DNA of 22,102 bases from Oppiella nova (lineage: Eukaryota; Arthropoda; Arachnida; Sarcoptiformes; Oppiidae), in contig CAJPVJ010000632.1 of the NCBI GenBank assembly GCA_905397405.1, positions 1-22,102 of the forward strand. Reading direction: 5' to 3'. The stretch's first letter is position 1. Every line of letters begins with the position of its first letter. Below, in pieces: positions 9,988 to 19,629 of this stretch. The notes below the pieces were generated by a model. The model was not told the origin of the DNA. It saw nothing but the letters and a program-made list of their open reading frames with translations, and ran no database searches. A program made the translations under genes and the position numbers.

Positions 9988-10482
9988 TTTTAATGAATAA
10001 ATGAATAAACATTTAGCAAAATTATACTACAGATGAAAACCATTATATAATATGATTTATAAAAAACAAAATCAATTTCTACAATAAGTGTTTCAATTGA
10101 TAGGCAATCTATATATGAATAGCACTTGAAAATCATAACCCAATTGTACGCATGAATGATATAATTGATTGAAATGTGAATGAAATGCAAAACACAGACA
10201 AAAACAGTGTGTTATGAATAATGGGTTGTCGTGTGTGGGCCCACAAACACTACATCAGTATTTATTAATATAAACATTAAAAGCGATACATAACTGATGT
10301 GTGGGGCAGTGAAATACCCGGACACAAATTGATTTGCTGTGTGCTATGTGTTTGTGTTGTTATGACGAGAGGGGATATAATGTGCGGATTATTTGGTGAA
10401 ACTCTGAACACCTGAGCCTAACATACGTATCAGTCATTGATTTGGTTTTATATATATTTATGGCTTTATTTGTGTTATATTT

Positions 10483-10484
<2 letters not shown>
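9988..10484. other. Spacer
   Basis: No gene is visible. The segment from about 10200 to 10440 is less A+T-rich and includes GGGCCCAC at 10237. An imperfect inverted pair, CTACATCAGTA/AACTGATGTG, lies around 10249 and 10291. Confidence 0.5.
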
Positions 10485-10517
<33 letters not shown>

Positions 10518-10550
10518 AGGGAGAGAGTGTGAGTGAGTGAGTGAGAGAGA
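10485..10550 (+). repeat. Compound (GACA)n/(GAGT)n microsatellite
   Basis: About seven GACA units (10485-10514), then imperfect GA and GTGA units. Confidence 0.95.
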
Positions 10551-10615
10551 TGTGGAAACAATGCCATATTAATAGTCATTGAGTTTGCGATGCATTTAGA
10601 ATATGGGTTTCAATG

Positions 10616-10636
10616 GCTCTCTCTCTCTCTCTCTCT
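10616..10636 (-). repeat. Short (CT)n microsatellite
   Basis: CT run of about 20 bases. Confidence 0.9.
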
Positions 10637-10873
10637 AGCTATTCAATTGATTGCCTTAAAGGCATATCCCGTACACTACACACACATTAGAGGCACAGAG
10701 TAACGAATGAGGCGATGCCTGTGTTTTATATGTATAGCCAGTTATACAGTCTAATCGGTGTCTGTCTGGCTAACTGTCCACCAGCTGTCCAGTCGCTACA
10801 GTCAGTAGCCGTCATCGGCAATGCCTACTTGAGTCGCCTTTCATTTGATTGACAACTCAATTATTTGGGCGCT
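10637..10873. other. G+C-richer spacer
   Basis: Moderate G+C, no frame of interest. It contains CTAACTGTCCACCAGCTGTC around 10771, and CAACTGTCC-type strings also recur at 11350. Confidence 0.4.

Positions 10874-10910
<37 letters not shown>
10874..10910 (+). repeat. (GA)n microsatellite ending in GCACTGGTA
   Basis: Pure GA run that passes without a break into the dispersed motif GCACTGGTAT, the left arm of a perfect inverted repeat. Confidence 0.95.
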
Positions 10911-10911
<1 letters not shown>

Positions 10912-10944
10912 ACTGGTATTTAATCAGCACTCATACCAGTGCTC
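10908..10944. repeat. Perfect 12 bp inverted repeat
   Basis: GAGCACTGGTAT (10908-10919) and ATACCAGTGCTC (10933-10944) are exact reverse complements around a 13-base loop. Both arms are copies of the dispersed TRCCRGTGC motif. Confidence 0.9.
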
Positions 10945-11538
10945 TATGATCTCATTGACTGAGCATTTTTTAGATAAATATACTTTTTCGTGTTTATATG
11001 AGTTCTCATTGTTTTTATATATCGCATCCCTTTCCCTCGCATAAGTCACTCGCAAACCATACCAGTGCTGCCAATAAGCCCTAACCCATTAAAATCCATT
11101 TCCAACGCCTAATTGTATTTCTTAAAGAATTGTATTTTTGTTTTCGTTTCTATCTATTGCTGTAAATTGAAGCCGACTTTAATTCGCGATGCCTTTCCCT
11201 TAACATCCCATTTCCCATCCCTGAGCGCACATACACTATAGCCATGGTTTTAATCCTTTCAAATCTAATATCTATTATTTTGTATACATTTTCACATTTA
11301 ATTTCTCTCTCCCTTTCCTCCCCTTCCCTCTCGCACCCTATCTCTCAGCCAACTGTCCACTCGTATCTCCAGTTCCACTGAGCCCATGGATACAAAAAAG
11401 AGAAATAATATAAGAATTTATAGGAAATTCAATTTTCTCTGTCTTTTTATAACACTCTTTATATTCTTGGCGTTAGTTTTTATTTTACTTTTTATTATTT
11501 TTATTTAATTTATTTCTATTATTGTATTATTTTTCCCG
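10945..11538. other. Spacer with C/T-biased stretch
   Basis: No gene is visible. It holds TACCAGTGC at 11060-11068 and TGCCTTTCCC at 11190-11199. The top strand from 11300 to 11380 is pyrimidine-rich. Confidence 0.5.
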
Positions 11539-11569
11539 TTCTCTCTCTCTCTCTCTCTCGTCTCTCTCA
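11539..11569 (-). repeat. (CT)n microsatellite
   Basis: CT run interrupted once by CG. Confidence 0.95.
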
Positions 11570-12014
11570 GACACAATATCAATACTATTACAGTATATGT
11601 CATCCCTTATCCCCAACTGTCCCCTCATCGTAAGAAAACTCATGCCTTAATGCCTTAACATTTATAAATCGCGTAATGTTTTAGAGTTTAGTTTTATTAT
11701 CCGAAATGTCTGTCCAATACGACAATCGACACGGAATTGTATTTATTTTTATATACAATATTACAATACATCTGAAAATAAAACACCAAAACTATAGTCA
11801 TTTTAATTCAAAACCTGAGATATAATACGAAAACTATTTTTCGTTTTTTGTGTTTCAGTCGATATCACAAAATGCATTACAGAGTGAAATGAAAGCAGAC
11901 TTAAAATAATTGTAACCTTTTTGCTGTTGTGTTACTGTGTTTTGGGAATTAAATTGAATTTTCGACACAAGAATATTTCCAAATAGTTATGGGAAATGAT
12001 GTGGAAATATAAGG
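11570..12014. other. Spacer with a strong acceptor-like site
   Basis: A T-rich run ending TGTGTTTCAG (AG at 11857-11858) is followed by 16 open codons (SISQNALQSEMKADLK) to a TAA at 11907-11909. The open stretch is too short to separate from chance. Nothing else is visible. Confidence 0.3.
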
Positions 12015-12060
12015 GTCTCTCTCTCTCTCTCTCTCCCTCTCTCTCACTCACTCACTCTCT
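12015..12060 (-). repeat. (CT)n(CACT)n microsatellite
   Basis: CT run with a CCC interruption that passes into CACT units. Confidence 0.95.
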
Positions 12061-12263
12061 TACTTATAGAGCAAAGGATTTTAAGATTTATGTAAGAAAT
12101 TGTCTGAAATGTTAGAAATAAAATGCTTGAACTCATAGACGGAAAATCTTTCAAGAATTTTCAGCTTCAGATCCTTTCACTCAGATTCTGTGATCTATTT
12201 TTGGGGATTTACATCACTCTTATTTCCAGTGTTTTATCTATTGTTTTAACTATTGTTTTGCAG

Positions 12264-12567
12264 CCAAAAACTTAAACATAAAACAACTCATAAATATTGT
12301 CCAGAAACTCATACTACGCCCAAAATGTCCAAAGATTTACGTATCCCAGCGATTGTAAGCCATGCGTTCACTGCACAGAATATTCTTAACAATTTTTATT
12401 CACAATTTAAACACACGACTACTGGTGGGCATACAGTTTGCTTGACTACCCGGCCATACGGCGCTCTAACACTAGATATTTGTTTGCGATTACAGTGTAA
12501 TCGGAGACAAATAGCGAAATCATTTTTAATCCGCAAACGCAATGACCGAATGAATAATGAAATTTAG
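12264..12567 (+). CDS. Hypothetical open block, possible terminal exon
   Basis: After an acceptor-like TATTGTTTTGCAG (AG at 12262-12263) one frame is open to a TAG at 12565-12567, about 100 codons. An internal ATG (AAAATGTCC, 12325) would give 80 residues starting MSKDLRIPAIVSHAFTAQNI and ending IRKRNDRMNNEI, rich in basic residues. No domain is recognised. One frame of this length is about what chance gives in 22 kb of such composition, and a dispersed GAATATTC motif (12378-12385) sits inside it. Either fact could mean the block is not coding. Confidence 0.2.
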
Positions 12568-12608
12568 GCTAAATTTTTCATCCCTTACTATCTCTTTGTA
12601 CATCACTT

Positions 12609-12653
12609 GCTCTCTCTCTCTCTCTCTCTCACTCACTCACTCACTCACTCACT
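12609..12653 (-). repeat. (CT)n(CACT)n microsatellite
   Basis: CT run followed by about six CACT units. Confidence 0.95.
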
Positions 12654-13135
12654 GATAAATTACTACTAATAATGTATTATCTTATAGTGAACTGCGTTTG
12701 CATTCACTCGACTGATACACAAAACATTATATTTGCTAATGTAGTATAAAACCCTTAAAAAGTATCATAAGTTATCTAAACTTGTGGTAAACTTATAGAA
12801 AAATATAACGTTTTCTTATGTAATAAAATAGCAAAAAAAACGTCTAAACTTTCTTCATAGCACTCGCACCTACCGTTCCGCTGGAAAGCTACTGAAATAT
12901 AAAAGTGACGCTCAAATGCCCTTTAAATTAATAGTTGTATAAGTTTTTCATCGCATAATATATTGTGTGATAGTTTTTTCCCTTGAATTTCCTGATAAAG
13001 AGAGTCGAGAAAAAAGTTTTACTTATATTTTCCAGAAATACATATAACATACAGACAAACGTTAAAACTTATGACCATATAATGCAATGTAATATAAGGT
13101 TTGCCTGCAGTGTGTCTGATAAAAAATTTCACTTT

Positions 13136-13137
<2 letters not shown>
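12654..13137. other. A+T-rich spacer
   Basis: No gene is visible. It holds TACCGTTCCG at 12871-12880. Confidence 0.6.
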
Positions 13138-13166
<29 letters not shown>

Positions 13167-13168
<2 letters not shown>

Positions 13169-13256
13169 AACTATAACTCAAAATAGCGGTCAATATATTT
13201 CTATCTCTTAAAAAATATAAGTGAAAAATATATAATAATATATATGTGTTGTGTGT
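13167..13256 (+). repeat. Inverted repeat left arm, 90 bp
   Basis: It starts TTAACTATAACTCAAAATAG and ends TGTTGTGTGT. It is identical to the reverse complement of 13615-13704 over all 90 positions checked by eye. Confidence 0.97.
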
Positions 13257-13476
13257 GTGTTGTACAGAGAGTTGAAGGGAGGGGTAGGCATAAAGTGTTA
13301 GTGAATAGGGGTGTGAGTGTATGAGGGGGACGGCATCGGTATGTCATAAACGGTAAAGTCTGATAAATGGAGAAAATAACGCCTTTAGGATATATGTATT
13401 GCTGCAGAAATTTCTATAAAGAGAGAGTTTAGAGAGAAGTTTAAGAGAGAGAAAGAAATAAAAGGGATTTTTTGTT

Positions 13477-13512
<36 letters not shown>

Positions 13513-13614
13513 GAGAGAGAGTCTACACACAGAATATTCTGTAATATTTATCTGCAATGAGATTATTCTTGCGATCATTTAAGTTATTATCCGAAAAGCT
13601 ATAATAGAGTGAAA
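13257..13614. other. Loop of the inverted-repeat element
   Basis: It contains G-rich sequence at 13273-13330 (GGAGGGGTAGG, GAGGGGGACGG), imperfect GA tracts, and CAGAATATTCTGTA (13530-13543). No open frame of interest. Confidence 0.7.
13477..13522 (+). repeat. (GA)n microsatellite in the loop
   Basis: GA run with one GGG interruption, preceded by an imperfect GA-rich region from 13421. Confidence 0.95.
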
Positions 13615-13702
13615 ACACACAACACATATATATTATTATATATTTTTCACTTATATTTTTTAAGAGATAGAAATATATTGACCGCTATTTTGAGTTATAG
13701 TT

Positions 13703-13704
<2 letters not shown>
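13615..13704 (-). repeat. Inverted repeat right arm, 90 bp
   Basis: Perfect reverse complement of 13167-13256. It is followed outward by a 34-base GA tract complementary to the CT tract outside the left arm. Confidence 0.97.
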
Positions 13705-13741
<37 letters not shown>

Positions 13742-13745
13742 GAGA
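13705..13745 (+). repeat. (GA)n microsatellite
   Basis: GA run ending with a GTGA interruption. It forms the outer part of the fold-back right arm. Confidence 0.95.
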
Positions 13746-14596
13746 CGTGCGAGAGAATGGGAATTATATTTATATATAAAAATATATATTATATATGAGA
13801 GGAGGAAAAGAAATGATGAGAAAATTGTGCAAAAATATCAGTCAAGAAAAAGTACTTATATTTTTATATATCATAAGTATTTTTTATTGAACTCTTGGAA
13901 AACAGGGCATTAGTCTTATGTGCGATAGGCTTACCGTATAATCAAAAGTCATTGAAAATGGTTTGGTGTTACAGTTGCAGTGCGGGAAAGTGTCATTTCA
14001 GTGGTTGATAAAGGGTTTCAATTTTATAATAACTTTAAATTAATTTATTTTATCTACAAAGTATATTATAGATTGCTATTTAAGTTATTTAATTCAGTTT
14101 ATTTTATAAAATATAGTCATTATAAAAGTATTTTTTGTTTTTATAGTTTAGATATTTATAAATTAATGTTTAGTTTGAAATGCCAAAACAGTTAACAATA
14201 AATATACAATACATTTGAGACTATAGTTTGTGAAAAATTCATTTTCTCAAAAAGTACATTAGCTATTGTATAAGAAAATATAGTACAAAATACAGTGAAA
14301 CTCCTTAATATATAACTAACTTTAACTAATAGTAAGCCTGAAAAATAATACATTGAAAATAAGTTTAAAATATTTTTATCCACCCAGAATATGGTGATAC
14401 AATTGTTCACGCATGATAATATTAGTTTTAGAAATACTGTATGCGTAAAAAATCTTAGTTTATTATACCGGAGGCAATAGTGTATTAAAAGTAAATAACA
14501 AAAAATCATTTGCTTTTAACTTTATTTTCTATCGAAAATTTATTTTATCATTGATTCACGCTTTACATTACATTACACTTTAATTCACTTCTCTCG

Positions 14597-14599
<3 letters not shown>
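13746..14599. other. A+T-rich spacer
   Basis: Frames of 71 codons (13980-14195, plus) and 105 codons (14192-14509, minus) consist mainly of Phe, Leu, Ile and Tyr from A/T-rich codons. They meet tail to tail. I treat them as chance. Confidence 0.55.

Positions 14600-14640
<41 letters not shown>
14600..14640 (-). repeat. (CT)n microsatellite
   Basis: Pure CT run of about 41 bases. Confidence 0.95.
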
Positions 14641-14641
<1 letters not shown>

Positions 14642-15313
14642 ATGAAAAGTTTTCGTAATGAAGTTGTAAAGCAAATGCACCCCAACTCCAAACCTAAAGT
14701 AAAGTAAAATGAAAAACAAAATAATAAAATAAAAGCTAACTTGCACTACAAAATACATACTATAATATAAAATCGTTGTATAAAAAGCTCTCTTTTTAGT
14801 ATTTTTTGTATTAACTTTAATACAGTATACGTGTCGCGAGTCTCTCACTCTAAGTACGGCACCGGCATTCGCAACGAGATGTCTGTCCCTTTATTTTGTG
14901 TGTTTTTGTATTATTTGTCGTATACTCTAGAGTTTAGATTGGATTAAAGTTTTCTTGAAATACAAAATATACTTAACTCTATAGAGAAATTTTGTGGGGA
15001 ACGGGATGTGGGGATAGGGAAGGGAGAGATCTAATATAAGTCTAAAACCTTTTTCAGATACAGTAGTCGGCGAATGGTTTAGCAGTATTTCCAATGAAAT
15101 TGATTTAATTTCATTTTGTATATAAATTTTTTTCTCTCGCTTCACATTAACTATAAGTTAGAGAAATGTTTAACATTTACCTCCGAAATGGTATTTTGTA
15201 TTGTATTTTATATACAGTTTTTGTTATATACTATGCGTTATTGTTCTCTGGAGTTAGAGTCAGACAAACAGTTTATTATTATTACAGTGAGAGAGAAGTC
15301 AGATATAGATAGC

Positions 15314-15314
<1 letters not shown>
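14641..15314. other. Spacer
   Basis: It holds GCACCGGCA at 14859-14867 and GGGGAACGGGA at 14996-15006. A CTTTTTCAG acceptor-like site near 15056 is followed by 21 open codons ending ISFCI. That is too short to call. Confidence 0.45.
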
Positions 15315-15380
<66 letters not shown>

Positions 15381-15381
15381 C
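15315..15381 (+). repeat. Long (GA)n microsatellite ending in GCACTAG
   Basis: About 65 bases of GA with one AA interruption, one of the longest tracts. It passes directly into GCACTAGTA, a one-base variant of the dispersed motif. Confidence 0.95.
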
Positions 15382-16013
15382 ACTAGTAGTAAAAAACTTT
15401 ATCTCCATTCTCGCCAACTATTGGAGCAATTTTTGTCCAAAAAAGCAATTTTGAGTCAATGGCTCAGAATTTTTTATATAATATATAAAATATATTTTTG
15501 TACATTTTTCTACTGAATTCTACCGTTAAGCACTTGGATGTATGTGTAAGCGCCGGTGCCTATTATACCAGTGCCCTGTGTTTAAGACAGATAGAGGATT
15601 GTTAAGAGAGAAATAGCAAAAAATAAGTTCAATTGAATTCCAATATATAGTGTATATAACTGTATGTATTATACGAGAAATGCATTTCCCAGTAGTGATC
15701 GTCTATTTTCTATAAAAGTTATTTTCAGTTCAACTCTAAAGTGAAGTAACAAAAAATGTTGTATAATATTAAATACAAAACACACAGCACTGGCATCACA
15801 AGGAGCGCAGGGATCGAAAAACTCTCTGTACTCTATGTACACAAGCAAATGGAAAACTACATATACTTATTGATATATCTATACAATATATATTATACAA
15901 TCGCCTCGTTTTTTCTATCATCCATTTTATTTGTGAGATTTTTTTGATATTTTGAGTGCAATTCAACTCAAACTATAATATAAAACATTGATTTCTCTAA
16001 AGCGATGCCCAAT

Positions 16014-16015
<2 letters not shown>
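15382..16015. other. A+T-rich spacer with motif copies
   Basis: CCGGTGCC (15553-15560) and TACCAGTGC (15566-15574) lie side by side, and GCACTGGCA lies at 15787-15795. No gene is visible. Confidence 0.55.
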
Positions 16016-16061
<46 letters not shown>

Positions 16062-16086
16062 CTCTATCTATCTCTATCTCTCTCTC
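16016..16086 (-). repeat. Compound (CT)n(CTTT)n(CTAT)n microsatellite
   Basis: CT run followed by about four CTTT units, then CTAT-type units and CT again. Confidence 0.95.
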
Positions 16087-16143
16087 ACATGCTTTGCCAG
16101 TGAAGCAAACGATACAAAAAACTTTATTTTTATTTGTTAAGAG

Positions 16144-16146
<3 letters not shown>

Positions 16147-16184
<38 letters not shown>
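16147..16184 (-). repeat. (CT)n microsatellite
   Basis: Pure CT run of about 38 bases. Confidence 0.95.
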
Positions 16185-16187
<3 letters not shown>

Positions 16188-17186
16188 CCTTTCCACTGGA
16201 AAGCACATGAATTGCCAGATCGATAGATATATCTCTCAAAATACACTGCAAAACAAAAAACTGCTATCAAATCAAAGCCCCAGTGTTTTACAGTTTGGAT
16301 ATATATATTTTACAGCCATCGCACCGTTAGCCTAATGGCACTGGCATGCGCGCACTTGGATTTTATAATGCGGTATAAAATATATATACTTTTATATATA
16401 AAAATTTTGCTCTCACTCTCCCTGTGCTCTACGAAATTTACCGCATTCTCTATGAGCCACTCCCTCATCCAGTTCCCCATCCATATATCCATCCCTTCCC
16501 TGCACTGCAAAATGTATTATAAATTTCAACTGAAACTCCAAAATGAAATCCAGATATCTATGGCACCAGCTATTGGCTGACGGCCTCAAACCAGTCAAAC
16601 CTTTTGATTTTAAAGTTTGTTATCTATTTACGAATTGATAGGACTTGTAGGGAAAGACGTGTAATATTTTCTTATTAATATACTAGTAGTTTATTTGTCG
16701 TATACTGTATAAATCATACGAGCATTTAATTCATAGTATTATTATTATATAATATTTAATGCCATTTAATAACACAGTTATACACATTCATAGTGTTCTC
16801 ATTGATACTGATAGTCATAATCGTAATAATGAGTGCCAGAGATATACCATTCATAATACATAATACACTGACACAATAGCATAGCTATAACTCTATTGGC
16901 ATTTCAATAGACAATCACATAATTATATTATACACAACCGATGATTGAGTTAATGGTTTTGTTATTCACTCGTCTTTTTGATTATCAATCGAGTTATGAG
17001 ACAAATGTCTGTCTCGTCCTAATGTCGTTGCCATACAAATACAGATACCGGTGCCCATGTCCATGTCACATTTACCATGTAGACTATACACTTATATCTG
17101 GACAGTCACTGTAGTGATAGTGGATGTGGTGCTGGCAATAGGAAACGACTTATTTTCAGCCATATATACCACGAGAGAGACACACA

Positions 17187-17189
<3 letters not shown>
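16185..17189. other. Spacer with a stop-poor block
   Basis: At 16310-16598 three frames on both strands are open for 61-81 codons. The plus one starts at a real ATG (16335, MALACAHLDFIMRYKIYILL) and has a hydrophobic N-terminal third. The stop-poor character follows from locally higher C content, and no domain is recognised. GCACTGGCA overlaps the plus ATG at 16338-16346, and TACCGGTGC is at 17046-17054. Confidence 0.35.
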
Positions 17190-17221
<32 letters not shown>

Positions 17222-17243
17222 TTACGATTAATATGTGTGATTT

Positions 17244-17281
<38 letters not shown>
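17190..17281. repeat. Facing (GA)n and (CT)n tracts
   Basis: GA at 17190-17218 and CT at 17248-17281 are complementary and separated by about 29 bases. Together they could fold into a hairpin with a stem of about 28 bp. Confidence 0.85.
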
Positions 17282-17284
<3 letters not shown>

Positions 17285-17526
17285 ACGATGCTTAGTGAGC
17301 GCCTGTATCTCAATGCATGCCTTTCAAGAGAGAGTAATTGTTATTTATTGGCCGCTTATGATGTGCATCAATGAGTACAACCATCGAAGGGAACGGTCGT
17401 CTATTTTTTATAATACTTAAGTCTTGTGTACAGTGTAGTGTTGGCACTGGTATGTTGTATGATGTTGTTGTCGTACGGCTCGCGACTAGAAAACTCACTG
17501 CACATCCCTATCCCTCACTCCCAGTG

Positions 17527-17543
17527 CTCTCTCTCTCTCTCTC
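17527..17543 (-). repeat. Short (CT)n after CCAGTGCT
   Basis: CT run beginning directly from CCCAGTGCTCT, the motif in reverse orientation. Confidence 0.9.
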
Positions 17544-17654
17544 CTTAACGATCATCTGTAGTGAGGTTTTTAAGACTTCAAAACTCCAAACGCCATATCA
17601 TTTCGGATTAGATGTCATCTGACTTATGGCTTATTTCTCTCTCTTTCTCTCTCT

Positions 17655-17756
17655 CCTCCACTGAATTGTGTATTATTTTTTGCAAAACATATTATATACT
17701 ATGTATGAAAAATACAATAATTTTTAACGCAATAAATGTCTGTTTGTGTGAATACA

Positions 17757-17759
<3 letters not shown>
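17655..17759 (+). repeat. 105 bp repeat, copy 1
   Basis: Identical to 21042-21146, same orientation. It runs from CCTCCACTGAATTGTG to GAATACAGAC. A CT-rich tract lies on its left and a (CT)n begins at its right end. One frame is open across the unit in both copies (STELCIIFCKTYYILCMKN and onward), but it has no recognisable function. Confidence 0.97.

Positions 17760-17790
<31 letters not shown>
17760..17790 (-). repeat. (CT)n microsatellite
   Basis: CT run directly after the 105 bp repeat. Confidence 0.95.
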
Positions 17791-17793
<3 letters not shown>

Positions 17794-18080
17794 CCTCCCT
17801 CACTATCACTCACTCACATCCCTGTGCCATAAACTCCAGATCCCCACACACTCCCCCACATTTTAAATGGTCACTACGACTACGACATAATACGCTATAA
17901 TAATAGGCAACACTTTGTGACCCCCGCACACACACTATACTTTTGTCAATTCAATTCACACAACAGCCTTTCCCACCCCCACCACCACCCGGCCATACAT
18001 GTCGACCCCATACACATTCACCACTATCTTAAAGCCCCCCATAATCTAAACTGACCATTAGATGGGTTGCCAGTGCTATA
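17791..18080. other. C-rich, G-poor block
   Basis: The top strand is strongly C-biased (CCCACCCCCACCACCACCC near 17972, CACACTCCCCCACA near 17847), in contrast to the A/T-rich flanks. No single open frame stands out. AGCCTTTCCC is at 17965-17974 and TGCCAGTGC at 18068-18076. Confidence 0.5.
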
Positions 18081-18941
18081 CTACAGGCGCTCTCATTTTT
18101 ATGATTGTTATATCGCGCAGTGAATTATGACTTAAATATATTTTTCTTCTCTAACATTAAGTTTACAATAAATTGAAAGATTTATATATAATTGGAGTGA
18201 AAAAGAAATAGTCGACAGAAAAAAATGTATTATAAAAGTCCGCAAAATTTACGGCACTTTTCCTCGACTGGCGTTTTGAGTCGAGAAAATGAAAACCTAT
18301 TTATAATTTAGGCGTTTCTTAACGTTTGTGTGCTTTTTATTGTTAATATGTTTTTCTATTCACTGATTATTTTTTGTGTTAAATTGTTTGCATTAATGTT
18401 GAAAAATAAAACAGTTTTGTATGAGTTTTTACATAATTAATTATTAGATTTCGTAATAAAACTGTCAATGATTTACTAGTTTTAAACATTTTTTATTTGA
18501 TATTCAATTCAATATAAAATTAACCTAAACAATTAAATTAATTATTTTAAATATAAAACTTTTTACTCATAGTACCCATAAATATAATGATATACTACAA
18601 TAATATCCAAAAACAGATTTATATCAGTATCAATTCATCTAATAATTGTAAACTAAAAACAATGTCTACTAATGTCTAAATCGATTCACTCGTTAGACAT
18701 CTGTTTACAGCACAAAAAAAAGTAAAAAACTTTTTTATACTATTATTTTCATTTCGTATTATTAGTAGTTTTGTTGCTTTAATTAAAACATAAGATACTT
18801 ATCTCTATCGCCGAGTCTCTCATGAAATGATATTTTTATTTAGTTTTCTCATCAAAAATATTTATAATACTTTTGAGACTATCGTCGAGAAAATTGTATA
18901 TAATTTATAAAATGAAACTTTTTTTCAGGGGTTTAGTCGTT

Positions 18942-18942
<1 letters not shown>
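18081..18942. other. A+T-rich spacer
   Basis: Extremely A/T-rich with dense stops in all frames. No gene, RNA or repeat is visible. Confidence 0.7.

Positions 18943-18977
<35 letters not shown>
18943..18977 (-). repeat. (CT)n microsatellite
   Basis: Pure CT run of about 34 bases. Confidence 0.95.
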
Positions 18978-18980
<3 letters not shown>

Positions 18981-19243
18981 ATGCAAACACTAATTGCAAA
19001 ACCAATTCGACTCACGTTTTGGCAATAATTTTAAGATCAAACACACGATGAAAGTCATTGAGAATCAGATACATAGACATTGGGAATACCATATAGAGGG
19101 GTAAGGGATATGTTGGTGCTATGGGTACCGTATATGAAAAGTTACCATCGAGAGTCTAAATGATAATGATTTTCAAATATTCATTAAATATAATACAATT
19201 TTTGTGTCCAAAAACATTATCAAAAATTTATATATAACAAAAA

Positions 19244-19247
<4 letters not shown>

Positions 19248-19281
<34 letters not shown>
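19248..19281 (+). repeat. (GA)n microsatellite
   Basis: Pure GA run of about 33 bases. Confidence 0.95.
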
Positions 19282-19284
<3 letters not shown>

Positions 19285-19628
19285 TTCAAAGCATCTAAAA
19301 ATCAATTCATTTCCTAAATTAAATCAAATTTTCCCTAAAATTGTCACATATTTATCACAAATACTGATAAAATAACACTGACTTCAAGTCGACCACAAGT
19401 GTAGGCAACTTATCATACATTTCATTCATTCAAACACTTAAGAACTCACCATTCATTCACTCACTCGCCCAGCCTTTCCCCTCCCATTCCCCCTCTAACA
19501 CAACTACCCGGAAATGGGTTTCCACACATATCCTTGTGTTATGTAATATCATATTTCCTATAAGACGGGACATTTCACTGTAGCGTATGAGTGGTGCCTA
19601 TTGTGTGGTCACCTAAAGTAAAAAACTG
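19282..19628. other. Spacer
   Basis: It has TTCATTCATTC-type short repeats near 19430-19465 and AGCCTTTCCCCTCCCATTCC at 19471-19490. No gene is visible. Confidence 0.5.
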
Positions 19629-19629
19629 T

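Larger units (their letters stand above)
13138..13738. mobile_element. Inverted-repeat element, MITE-like or fold-back
   Basis: Two arms of 90 unique bases, 13167-13256 and 13615-13704, are perfect reverse complements. Both are extended outward by complementary tracts, CT (13138-13166) and GA (13705-13738), giving a potential stem of about 120 bp around a 358-base loop. The inner ends stop within a GTGTGT/ACACAC run. The loop holds another GA tract and a GAATATTC palindrome, but no open frame for a transposase. I see no target-site duplication. A non-autonomous fold-back or MITE-type element, or a local inverted duplication, would both fit. Confidence 0.5.

Noticed and set aside
14192-14509. 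105-codon minus-strand frame resembling a hydrophobic membrane protein
   Set aside because: The Phe/Leu/Ile/Tyr bias follows directly from A+T-rich sequence, and one frame of this length is expected by chance in the window.
15056-15120. CTTTTTCAG followed by 21 open codons to a stop, similar to sites at 11859 and 21230
   Set aside because: Short open runs after an AG are common in this composition, and there is no partner exon.
17051-17374. Open frames with long Arg-Glu or Ser-Leu runs, here and at 3382, 5865, 9186, 13000, 15116, 20330 and 20845
   Set aside because: GA and CT repeats lack stop codons in every frame, so they lengthen chance frames. The unique flanks show no coding character.
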